A DNA stretch of 52,712 bases, taken from positions 1 to 52,712 of the forward strand of contig CAYIBK010000006.1 of assembly GCA_964361645.1 (NCBI GenBank), written 5' to 3'. The DNA is from 2-01-FULL-39-33 sp964361645 (lineage in GTDB: Bacteria; Patescibacteriota; Patescibacteriia; 2-01-FULL-39-33). The notes under the pieces were generated by a model. That model did not search any database. It was given only the letters and a program-made list of their open reading frames with translations, and had not been told where the DNA came from. Positions 45,517 to 52,712 of this stretch are shown one piece after another (position 1 is the first letter of the stretch; every line of letters begins with the position of its first letter). The position numbers and the translations under genes were made by a program.

Positions 45517-46404
45517 ATGGCCACCTTACATGAACCAGTGTTACTCAAAGAAGTTTTAGATGGCTTAAACCCACAGCCTAATCAGAATTATATCGATTGC
45601 ACCTTTGGCGGTGGTGGGCACGCTTTGGCTATACTAGAGATGATAAAACCATCGGGCAAATTAATAGGTATAGATTGGGATCCGCAGGTAGTGCAAAACA
45701 GCCAAAATAAAAATCTGATTTTAGTTAATGATAGTTATAAAAATTTAAAAAAAATAATAAATGAACTTAGAATTAATAAAATTAGTGGTATCTTACTGGA
45801 CCTTGGCCTATCATCAGATCAGCTCGGTTCAGGGGATAGGGGATTTAGTTTCCAAGGCGAAGGATTTTTGGACCTAAGATACAATCCAGAATCTGACAGG
45901 CCTACAGCGGCCGAAATTCTAAGGACTTACAGTGAAAAAGAATTATTAGAAATATTTAAAAATTATGGAGAAGAACCACTAGCTTGGCCGATTGTTAAAC
46001 AAATTATTAACAGAAGACAAAATGGTCAATTCATTGAAACGGCTGATATGCTTGTCCAGCTGGTTTCAGATGAATACCGCAGGAAATATCGTTCCCGGTC
46101 AAAACATAATCCGGCAACTAAAGTTTTCCAAGCTCTAAGAATCGCTGTCAATGATGAATACGGGAATATCAAGAATGTTTTGCCCGATGCCATCGAAATC
46201 TTAGCTAGTGGTGGCAGATTGGCGGTAATTTCTTTCCACAGCGGAGAGGATAGGATTGTAAAACATTTTTTTAAGAAAGAGGTGGCCAAAGAACAGCCGA
46301 AAATTAAAATAATCAACAAGAAACCAATAATAGCTTCAGATGATGAAATAAAAAATAATCCTCGTAGTCGCAGTGCAAAATTGAGAATTGTAGAAAAAAT
46401 ATAA
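45517..46404 (+). CDS. rsmH: 16S rRNA (cytosine1402-N4)-methyltransferase
   Basis: 295 residues. Methylates C1402 of 16S rRNA. LHEPVLLKEVLDGL at the start, motif I DCTFGGGGHALAIL, the GILLDLGLSSDQLG core, FSFQGEGFLDLRYN, KVFQALRIAVNDE and the C-terminal NPRSRSAKLRI are all standard. Conserved second gene of the dcw cluster. Confidence 0.96.
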   Translation: MATLHEPVLLKEVLDGLNPQPNQNYIDCTFGGGGHALAILEMIKPSGKLIGIDWDPQVVQNSQNKNLILVNDSYKNLKKIINELRINKISGILLDLGLSSDQLGSGDRGFSFQGEGFLDLRYNPESDRPTAAEILRTYSEKELLEIFKNYGEEPLAWPIVKQIINRRQNGQFIETADMLVQLVSDEYRRKYRSRSKHNPATKVFQALRIAVNDEYGNIKNVLPDAIEILASGGRLAVISFHSGEDRIVKHFFKKEVAKEQPKIKIINKKPIIASDDEIKNNPRSRSAKLRIVEKI

Positions 46405-46549
46405 ATAAATCATCGCAAAGCGATACTAATATTTTACATTTTAAACTTTATAACTTTCAACTTTTAACTAATGTATGTGCCGAGATTGGAGAAAAGAAGA
46501 ATCTAATCATCATTTTCCAGAATTTAGGAAAAAAGGAAACATTATCAAA

Positions 46550-46846
46550 ATGCTTCTTAGTTTATTTACGCCCAAAAAATTAAGCGTGGTCATAGTTTCT
46601 TTAACTTTTGTAGTTACCGGCGCCTATTTAATACAGATTAATCTTACCGCCACCAAGGGGTATGAAATAAAAGATTTAGAGAGTAAACTTAATAAATTAC
46701 AAGCAGATAATAAAAAGTTGAATTTGACTTATATCGAATTGCAATCTATGGCTAATATCCTTGAGCAAGTTCCTAAACTTAACTTAGTGGCTACAGAAAA
46801 TATGGAAATAATAACGCCAGCTGGTTCTGTGGTAGCTTTGCGATAA
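46550..46846 (+). CDS. FtsL-like division protein
   Basis: 98 residues from ATG 46550, preceded by AAGGAA; a start at 46475 gives 123 residues but has no ribosome-binding site. A short cytoplasmic start is followed by one membrane helix (LSVVIVSLTFVVTGAYLIQI) and a coiled coil (IKDLESKLNKLQADNKKLNL), then LVATENMEIITPAG. Size, topology and position between rsmH and the class B PBP match FtsL, which links FtsQ/FtsB to FtsW/FtsI. Sequence alone is too divergent for a symbol. Confidence 0.75.
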   Translation: MLLSLFTPKKLSVVIVSLTFVVTGAYLIQINLTATKGYEIKDLESKLNKLQADNKKLNLTYIELQSMANILEQVPKLNLVATENMEIITPAGSVVALR

Positions 46847-46859
46847 ATTATTTTTAATA

Positions 46860-48746
46860 ATGAGCTGGAGAGGGAATAAACTAATCCGTTTTAGAACCAG
46901 AGAGGGGAAACAGGGTAGAATTAAATTTCTAGCCATTTTTTTTGTTATTTTCTCCATAATTATAATAATGAAACTTTTCTATCTACAGATACTCAAGGGT
47001 TCATTTTATGAGGCCTTAGCTATCGGCCAGCACGAACTTTATAAAAAATTATTTCCTGAAAGGGGCTCGATTTATGTTGTAGAAAATAACGGTTCTAAGC
47101 AGACATTATTTCCACTAGTGACTAACAGGGATTTACACATGCTCTATGCTGTGCCCAAAGATATAGAAAAACCTCGTGAAACGGCAGAAAAATTGTTTGG
47201 ACTATTCGGTTTGCCAGATGATATAGATATGAAAAAAGTAGAAGAAGAATTATTTGCCGATATAACTGTTGATCTTGATCCGGCTATGGCGCTAGAGATA
47301 AAACAGACTCGTTTAGAGAAGTGGCAGGAAGAACAAAAAGAAAAAGAGATAACTCGTCTGGAGAGCTTATTGGCTAAAGCAGATGATCCTTATGAACCAA
47401 TTAAGCACAAATTGACTGATGAACAAATGGAAGTTATAAAATTATGGGCTATAAAGGGCCTGGCTTTTAAAAATGAAATTTGGAGGTTTTATCCAGAAGA
47501 GGGTATGGGTGGGCATATTTTGGGTTTTTGGGGTTTTGATAGTGATAACAGGATTGGCAAATATGGCTTAGAAGGATATTTTGATAAAGAATTAACTGGT
47601 CAATTTGGTGAAATCCAGGGAGAAAAAGATGGTTTGGGCAATATCATCGCTATTGGCAGCAGTTCTTTAAAAGAGAAGGTGGATGGTTTTTCTTTAGTTT
47701 TAACTATTGATAGGGCCATACAATATAAGGCTTGTGGCGCATTAAGTCGGGCGGTTGAATATTTTAAAGCGGAAAGTGGATCAGTGATTGTGATGAATCC
47801 TAAAACTGGAGCAATCTTAGCTATGTGTGGTGCTCCTGATTTTAATCCAGATGAATATAATAAAGTTGAAGATGTTGAAGTTTATAATAATCCGGCAATT
47901 TTTAAGGCTTACGAGCCAGGATCGATTTTTAAGGCCATTACTATGTCTATAGCTTTGGATATGAATAAAGTTGAGCCAACCACCACCTATATTGATACGG
48001 GTGGTGTTCAAATTGGTCCTTATAATATAAAAAATTATAATGATTTGGTTTATGGCAAACAGACTATGACCGAGGTTTTGGAGAAATCAATTAATACCGG
48101 TTCGATTTTTGCTATGAGGCAAGTAACACCAAAAGTTTTTGCCCAATATGTCAAAGACTTTGGTTTTGGCCAGAAAACCAATATCAAATTAGATAAAGAA
48201 GTCAGTGGTGATATTTCCAATTTGGATAAAAGGGGAGAAATTTATGCGGCTACGGCTTCTTTTGGCCAAGGTATAACAGTTACTACCCTCCAAATGATTA
48301 CCGCGGTTTCCGCCCTGGCTAATGGCGGAAAATTAATGACGCCATATATAGTTTCTCAAATAATCAAAAATGATGGCAAAATAGAAACATTCAAACCACA
48401 AGAGGTTAAGCAGGTTATTTCTGCTAAAACCGCTACCACCATTTCTGGTATGTTGGTTAGTGTGATTGAAAACGGACATTCCAAAGGAGCCAAAATAGAT
48501 GGTTATAGGATCGCCGGAAAAACCGGCACGGCTCAAGTAGCTAATAAATCTAGCGGTGGTTATTCTAGTGATGTAAATACTTCTTTTATAAGTTACGGTC
48601 CATTTTCTGACCCGGTATATGCTATGATAGTGAGAATTGATAAGCCACAATGGGGCAAAACCGGCGAGGCAGTGGCAGTGCCGGTAGCGACCGATATTGC
48701 CAAATTCATCTTACAGTATTACAATGTGCCTTATGATAATAAGTAG
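46860..48746 (+). CDS. ftsI: Class B penicillin-binding protein (FtsI/PBP2-type transpeptidase)
   Basis: 628 residues. N-terminal membrane helix (FLAIFFVIFSIIIIMKLFYL), PBP dimer domain, and transpeptidase with SxxK in PGSIFKAI (Ser355, Lys358), SxN in KSINTG (Ser410) and KTGTA (Lys554). It cross-links peptidoglycan at the septum with FtsW. A charged helical insertion around residues 150-195 (KWQEEQKEKEITRLESLLAK) is not usual. Located between the ftsL-like gene and murF as expected in a dcw cluster. Confidence 0.93.
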   Translation: MSWRGNKLIRFRTREGKQGRIKFLAIFFVIFSIIIIMKLFYLQILKGSFYEALAIGQHELYKKLFPERGSIYVVENNGSKQTLFPLVTNRDLHMLYAVPKDIEKPRETAEKLFGLFGLPDDIDMKKVEEELFADITVDLDPAMALEIKQTRLEKWQEEQKEKEITRLESLLAKADDPYEPIKHKLTDEQMEVIKLWAIKGLAFKNEIWRFYPEEGMGGHILGFWGFDSDNRIGKYGLEGYFDKELTGQFGEIQGEKDGLGNIIAIGSSSLKEKVDGFSLVLTIDRAIQYKACGALSRAVEYFKAESGSVIVMNPKTGAILAMCGAPDFNPDEYNKVEDVEVYNNPAIFKAYEPGSIFKAITMSIALDMNKVEPTTTYIDTGGVQIGPYNIKNYNDLVYGKQTMTEVLEKSINTGSIFAMRQVTPKVFAQYVKDFGFGQKTNIKLDKEVSGDISNLDKRGEIYAATASFGQGITVTTLQMITAVSALANGGKLMTPYIVSQIIKNDGKIETFKPQEVKQVISAKTATTISGMLVSVIENGHSKGAKIDGYRIAGKTGTAQVANKSSGGYSSDVNTSFISYGPFSDPVYAMIVRIDKPQWGKTGEAVAVPVATDIAKFILQYYNVPYDNK

Positions 48747-48788
48747 TCGGTAAAGTCCTTAAAGTTTATCAAGTTATATGAAAAATTT

Positions 48789-50069
48789 ATGAAAACTCTA
48801 GTTCAATGGTTGCTCTCTAAATTAGTCAGATTAATTTTAAAAAAATATAAGCCTGATATTATCGGGGTGACAGGCAGTTTTGGTAAAACATCGGCTAAAG
48901 AAGCTATTTTTACTGTTTTGTCCAACAAGTTTAGTGTTAGGCAAAATATTAAAAATTATAACAATGAAATCGGCTTGCCACTTACTGTTATCGGCGCCAA
49001 CTCTGGCAGAAGATCAATTTTGGCTTGGCTTTTTGTTTTTATTAAAGCTTTTCTTTTGCTTATTTGGCGAGACAAAAAATATCCCGAGATTTTAGTTTTA
49101 GAAATGGCAGTGGATCATCCAGGAGACATGTCTTATTTAACCAATTTGGCGCCTTGCAAAATCGGTGTAGTAACTGGCGTTGGGCCGGTTCATATAGAGT
49201 TTTTTAAAACCATAGAGCGCGTGGCCAAAGAAAAATCAATTATTGTTTCCCATATTGATAAAAACGGCTGGGCGGTATTAAATGGTGATAATGAATATGT
49301 TTGTGAAATGGATAAATTAACCAGAGCCAGAGTGTTAACTTATGGCATTAATAATAATGATGTTGATATTGGGGCCAGCGAAATATCAGTTTCTCAACGT
49401 GAGGGCGGAGAAATTTCTGGTTTAAGTTTTAAGTTATTTTATGGTGGTAGTAGTGTACCAGTTCTTTTGCCTAACATCTTGGGCGAACATTTAATCTATG
49501 CGGCGCTAGCGGCGGCTTCCATTGGCCATATCTATGGCATCAATATGGTTGATATTGCTAATTCGCTCAGAGATTTTAAGGCACCAAAGGGCAGAATGAA
49601 TTTAATAGACGGCATCAAGAACACTCATATTATTGATGATACTTATAATGCTGGTCCAGATTCAACTACCGCCGCTTTAAATGTTTTAGGCAAAATTACC
49701 ACAGATAAGCAAAAGTTTGCTGTTTTGGGTAACATGTTAGAATTGGGTGATTACACCGAAAGTAGCCATAGGCAAGTGGGCAAAGCGGTATATGATAATA
49801 AGATTAATTATTTAGTAACAGTGGGGGAGATGGCTAAGATAATCGCCTCTGAAGCGGAAAAACAAGGATTAGATAAAGATAATATTTTTATTTTTTCTGA
49901 TACTCTAAAAGCCGGTTTATTATTGCAAGACAAGATAGAAGAAGGAGATTTTATTTTAGTTAAGGGTTCTCAAGGCATGAGAATGGAAAAAATAGTCAAA
50001 GAAATCATGGCTGAGCCATTAAAAGCTGGTGAATTATTGGTTCGGCAGGATGAGGAATGGTTAATATAA
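48789..50069 (+). CDS. murF: UDP-N-acetylmuramoyl-tripeptide--D-alanyl-D-alanine ligase
   Basis: 426 residues. Adds D-Ala-D-Ala to the UDP-MurNAc tripeptide. ATP loop GVTGSFGKTSAKEAI (about 26-40), NYNNEIGLPLTVIGA, LEMAVDHPGDM, the centre ENILGEHLIYAALAA region (LPNILGEHLIYAALAA) and IIDDTYNAGPDSTTAAL in the C-terminal domain. The N-terminal MurF domain is very short, so the protein begins almost at the ATP-binding domain. Last gene of the second dcw segment; murE is not in the window. Confidence 0.92.
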   Translation: MKTLVQWLLSKLVRLILKKYKPDIIGVTGSFGKTSAKEAIFTVLSNKFSVRQNIKNYNNEIGLPLTVIGANSGRRSILAWLFVFIKAFLLLIWRDKKYPEILVLEMAVDHPGDMSYLTNLAPCKIGVVTGVGPVHIEFFKTIERVAKEKSIIVSHIDKNGWAVLNGDNEYVCEMDKLTRARVLTYGINNNDVDIGASEISVSQREGGEISGLSFKLFYGGSSVPVLLPNILGEHLIYAALAAASIGHIYGINMVDIANSLRDFKAPKGRMNLIDGIKNTHIIDDTYNAGPDSTTAALNVLGKITTDKQKFAVLGNMLELGDYTESSHRQVGKAVYDNKINYLVTVGEMAKIIASEAEKQGLDKDNIFIFSDTLKAGLLLQDKIEEGDFILVKGSQGMRMEKIVKEIMAEPLKAGELLVRQDEEWLI

Positions 50070-50072
50070 ATC

Positions 50073-50101
50073 TTGACAATTCGTTTTTGTTATGGTATAT
50101 T
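50073..50101 (+). promoter_or_regulatory. Promoter of the Trp-rich peptide gene
   Basis: TTGACA (50073-50078), 17-bp spacer, TATATT (50096-50101). Confidence 0.75.
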
Positions 50102-50133
50102 GATTATGTTGTTTTCTAAACAGGAGACGCAAC

Positions 50134-50244
50134 ATGAGAATAAGAAAGTGGTGGAAACGCTGGGGCATCAAGAGAATTTGGATGATAATTTTGGGCCGGC
50201 TGTCTGGCCAGGGTTATAGCCCAGGCCACCATAGGCCGCAGTAA
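50134..50244 (+). CDS. 36-residue Trp-rich cationic peptide
   Basis: A complete tiny transcription unit: promoter 50073-50101, AGGAG 8 nt before ATG 50134, 36 codons, terminator 50257-50283. The N-terminal half is strongly basic and aromatic (RKWWKRWGIKRIW: four Trp in the first 16 codons), then a short hydrophobic run and a Gly/Pro/His tail. Two readings are possible: a membrane-active or antimicrobial-like peptide, or a leader peptide sensing tryptophan. A hairpin (TGGCC..GGCCA arms, about 50202-50226) lies in the distal codons. No family known. Confidence 0.55.
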   Translation: MRIRKWWKRWGIKRIWMIILGRLSGQGYSPGHHRPQ

Positions 50245-50256
50245 GTAACTACATTT

Positions 50257-50283
50257 GCTTCCGAAACTTCGGAAGCTTTTTTT
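50257..50283 (+). terminator. Terminator after the Trp-rich peptide
   Basis: GCTTCCGAA/TTCGGAAGC stem followed by seven T; the T-run merges into the next -35 box. Confidence 0.85.
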
Positions 50284-50310
50284 GACAAATAATTTTATTT
50301 TAGCTATATT
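50282..50310 (+). promoter_or_regulatory. Promoter of the leuA leader transcript
   Basis: TTGACA (50282-50287), 17-bp spacer ending in GC, TATATT (50305-50310). The leader-peptide ATG at 50320 is ~10 bp beyond the -10, so the transcript starts at or just before it. Confidence 0.75.
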
Positions 50311-50319
50311 AAAAACAAG

Positions 50320-50403
50320 ATGAAAACTTCCATAAAACAATCAAATTTATTGGGATTGTTACTCCTTCTGAATGATCAGAGTGGAAGTTTTGTTAGTGCT
50401 TAG
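50320..50403 (+). CDS. leuL: leuA leader peptide
   Basis: 27 codons starting at 50320 and ending TAG 50401-50403. Codons 10-17 are Leu Leu Gly Leu Leu Leu Leu Leu (50347-50370), using TTA, TTG, CTC, CTT and CTG, then NDQSGSFVSA. Seven Leu in eight codons just upstream of leuA, with pairing segments arranged around them, is the hallmark of a ribosome-stalling leader peptide that reports charged tRNA-Leu. There is no good ribosome-binding site; initiation is probably leaderless. Earlier leader peptides of leu operons are known in other phyla; the symbol is by analogy. Confidence 0.75.
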   Translation: MKTSIKQSNLLGLLLLLNDQSGSFVSA

Positions 50404-50466
50404 CTAAATTATTTAGGTAACTATCAACCAGTCTTTCACTCAGGAAAAGCTGGTTTTTTGTTTTTT
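50323..50466 (+). promoter_or_regulatory. Leucine-responsive transcription attenuator
   Basis: Segment 1 (50323-50332) and segment 2 (50382-50391) are a perfect 10-bp inverted repeat bracketing the Leu codons. Segment 2 (50379-50387, GAGTGGAAG) can instead pair over 9 bp, with one G-U, to segment 3 (50433-50441, CTTTCACTC). Segment 3 is part of a terminator, AACCAG-t-CTTT / AAAG-CTGGTT (50426-50455), followed by T-runs to 50466. Stalling at Leu codons frees 2:3 and prevents termination. Confidence 0.8.
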
Positions 50467-50507
50467 TGAAATTTAATTAATAAATAATAAACAGGAGGAA
50501 AAATAAA

Positions 50508-52046
50508 ATGGACAAAGTAAGGATATTTGACACTACACTTCGCGACGGCGAACAAAGTCCTGGCGCCAGTTTAGACATTGGTGAGAAATTAGAAATTGCC
50601 AGGATGTTGGCTAAAATGAGAGTGGATGTGATTGAAGTTGGTTTTCCGGTTTCTTCAAAAGTCCAATTTGAAGCGGCTGCTTTAATCGCTCAAGAAATTA
50701 ATGGTCCGATTATCACGGGGCTAGCCAGAACCATTAAAAAAGACATTGATGTGTGCTGGGAGGCGATAAAGGTAAATTGTAATCCTATGATCCATGTTTT
50801 TATCGCTACCAGTGATATACATATCAATGCTAAATTCCGACAAAAAATCGGAGGTAGTTTTTCTGAATCACTATCGGAAGCTAAGGAACGTGTTTTACAA
50901 ATAGCAGTTGAACATGTTCAATATGCTAAAAGTTTGTGCCAGGCAGTGGAGTTTTCAGCCGAAGATGCTAGTCGCACTGACTTGTCTTATTTAGCTAGAG
51001 TAGTGGAAGCGGTAATTACAGCCGGAGCGAGTGTGGTTAATATCCCAGATACCACTGGTTATTGTTTGCCTTGGGAATATTTCGAGATTATTCTTTATCT
51101 TAAGAATAATGTCAAAAACATTGATCGGGCTATAATTTCCGTTCATTGCCATGATGATCTTGGTTTGGCAGTGGCTAATTCACTTTCAGCCATTAGATCA
51201 GGCGCGAGGCAGATTGAGTGCACAATAAATGGTATTGGTGAGAGAGCAGGCAATTGTTCTTTAGAAGAAATAGTTATGGCTATTAAAACTAAGCCCGGTG
51301 GTTTTGATAGTGTTAGCCACAATATTGATACCACTTTTATTTATCCTATTAGTCAATTAGTTTCTAATTTAAGCGGCTTGGAAATTCAAAGGAACAAAGC
51401 GATTGTGGGCAAAAATGCTTTTGCTCATGAAGCTGGCATTCATCAGCATGGAGTGATTATTGATCGCCAGACTTATGAAATTATGAATCCGGCAGATATC
51501 GGACTAAGTCCTAATCGGATAATTTTGGGTCGTCATTCCGGCAAGCATGGAGTTAGATCAAGATTACAGCAGTTAGGCTATCATTTGGCTGAAGATCAAT
51601 TCAGTAAAGTTTTTGAAATTTTTAGCAAAATGGCGGATAAGAAAAAAGAAGTTTCAGATGAAGAGTTGTCGGCTATAGTGGGGGATTTATTTTTTGAAAA
51701 TCAAGAAATTTACACCCTTGATCACTTACAGGTATTGGGCGGCACAGGTATTATCCCCTCGGCGACAGTTAGGATTAAATATGGCGATGAAGTTTTGACC
51801 GCTTCTTGTTCTGGCGATGGTCCAGTGGATGCGGCATGCCGTGCCATACAACAAGCTATTGGCATTGAAGTTAATTTAAAACAATATCGCATTGATGCCA
51901 AAGCTACTGGTACCGATTCTATAGGAGAGGTTTTGATTCTAGTTTCGGAAAATGGCCATAATTTTGCTGGCCGTGGATCATCGACTGATATTATTGAAGC
52001 TTCCGCTCTAGCTTTTATTAGAGCTATCAATCGAATGAAGTCATAA
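50508..52046 (+). CDS. leuA: 2-isopropylmalate synthase
   Basis: 512 residues. Condenses acetyl-CoA and 2-oxoisovalerate, the committed step of leucine synthesis. The TIM barrel has DTTLRDGEQSPGASL (7-21), EVGFPVSS, SVHCHDDLGLAVANSL (metal His-x-His) and GIGERAGNCSLEE. HEAGIHQHGV and LGRHSGKHG complete the active site. The C-terminal LeuA regulatory domain for leucine feedback is present (~385-512, with SATGTDSIGEVLI-type strand, here KATGTDSIGEVLI). AGGAGGAAAA precedes the ATG. Expression is controlled by the attenuator upstream, so both gene and enzyme look leucine-controlled. Other leu genes are not in the window. Confidence 0.93.
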   Translation: MDKVRIFDTTLRDGEQSPGASLDIGEKLEIARMLAKMRVDVIEVGFPVSSKVQFEAAALIAQEINGPIITGLARTIKKDIDVCWEAIKVNCNPMIHVFIATSDIHINAKFRQKIGGSFSESLSEAKERVLQIAVEHVQYAKSLCQAVEFSAEDASRTDLSYLARVVEAVITAGASVVNIPDTTGYCLPWEYFEIILYLKNNVKNIDRAIISVHCHDDLGLAVANSLSAIRSGARQIECTINGIGERAGNCSLEEIVMAIKTKPGGFDSVSHNIDTTFIYPISQLVSNLSGLEIQRNKAIVGKNAFAHEAGIHQHGVIIDRQTYEIMNPADIGLSPNRIILGRHSGKHGVRSRLQQLGYHLAEDQFSKVFEIFSKMADKKKEVSDEELSAIVGDLFFENQEIYTLDHLQVLGGTGIIPSATVRIKYGDEVLTASCSGDGPVDAACRAIQQAIGIEVNLKQYRIDAKATGTDSIGEVLILVSENGHNFAGRGSSTDIIEASALAFIRAINRMKS

Positions 52047-52060
52047 GCCAAATAAAATTG

Positions 52061-52087
52061 CCTCAAGTTTTATACTTGGGGCTTTTA
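52061..52087 (+). terminator. Terminator after leuA
   Basis: GCCTCAAGT/ACTTGGGGC stem (one G-T pair) followed by TTTT. Confidence 0.8.
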
Positions 52088-52146
52088 TCTTAACTTGAAA
52101 AATGCTTTAAAAACCAGTAGAATAAGGATATTAAAACATTAATACT

Positions 52147-52712
<566 letters not shown>

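Overview
The window reads as a low-G+C, host-dependent-style bacterium of the Candidate Phyla Radiation (Patescibacteria, probably Parcubacteria-like; class not resolved). The basis is the short proteins, the compact MurG, RaiA/HPF and TsaB, and surface loci built from glycosyltransferases, FG-GAP and CAP proteins. The genetic code looks standard, with TGA used as a stop. The sequence is a metagenome-type scaffold. It has a run of 100 N at 18985-19084 inside the cell-wall cluster. Its first ~345 bases are very G+C-rich and probably come from another organism.

Layout. 1-351: foreign-looking RRM protein fragment. 351-2580: small exported or membrane proteins on the minus strand, with REP-like palindromic repeats. 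2591-3739: a GT4 glycosyltransferase. 3817-5802: a G+C-rich lipoprotein gene flanked by two near-identical 79-bp inverted repeats, resembling a mobile cassette. 5811-12990: a minus-strand surface polysaccharide operon (Wzz-like, O-antigen ligase-like, GT4-methyltransferase fusion, glycosidase-like FG-GAP protein, membrane-anchored protein) from a clear promoter at 13047-13075. 13138-22221: first half of a split dcw cluster (mraY, murD, ftsW, murG, murC, murB), then hpf and secA. 25099-29000: accessory island of small proteins, methyltransferases, a HAD hydrolase, broken genes and a candidate structured RNA. 29239-33971: pyrF, maf, mutM, a DUF212 protein, uppP and a CAP-domain protein. 34128-36088: phage-flavoured pair (DUF4406-like protein and a metallophosphoesterase resembling phage T5 A1). 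36170-44630: mltG, AMMECR1, DHH phosphoesterase, L10 leader with rplJ-rplL, a PP2C-like/propeller membrane protein, a winged-helix regulator, tsaB, and a surface protein with a G8 tract in its promoter. 44787-50069: second half of dcw (mraZ, rsmH, ftsL-like, ftsI, murF) behind DnaA-box-like sites and MraZ operator repeats. 50073-52046: a Trp-rich 36-residue peptide gene, then a complete leucine attenuator and leuA. 52147-end: cysS, cut by the window.

The peptidoglycan genes (mraY, murB, murC, murD, murF, murG, ftsW, ftsI, mltG, uppP) jointly supply precursor synthesis, lipid carrier recycling, polymerisation and chain trimming. The polysaccharide operon and the anchored proteins build the outer surface. 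The most notable find is the leuA leader. A 27-residue leader peptide carries seven Leu codons and is bracketed by mutually exclusive pairings: 1:2 pause hairpin, 2:3 antiterminator and 3:4 terminator. Other points of interest are the inverted-repeat cassette, the poly-G promoter spacer, two kinds of recent gene breakage (a UAG at a Trp codon and a 10-bp tandem duplication), and a self-complementary 30-bp palindrome inserted in frame in murD.
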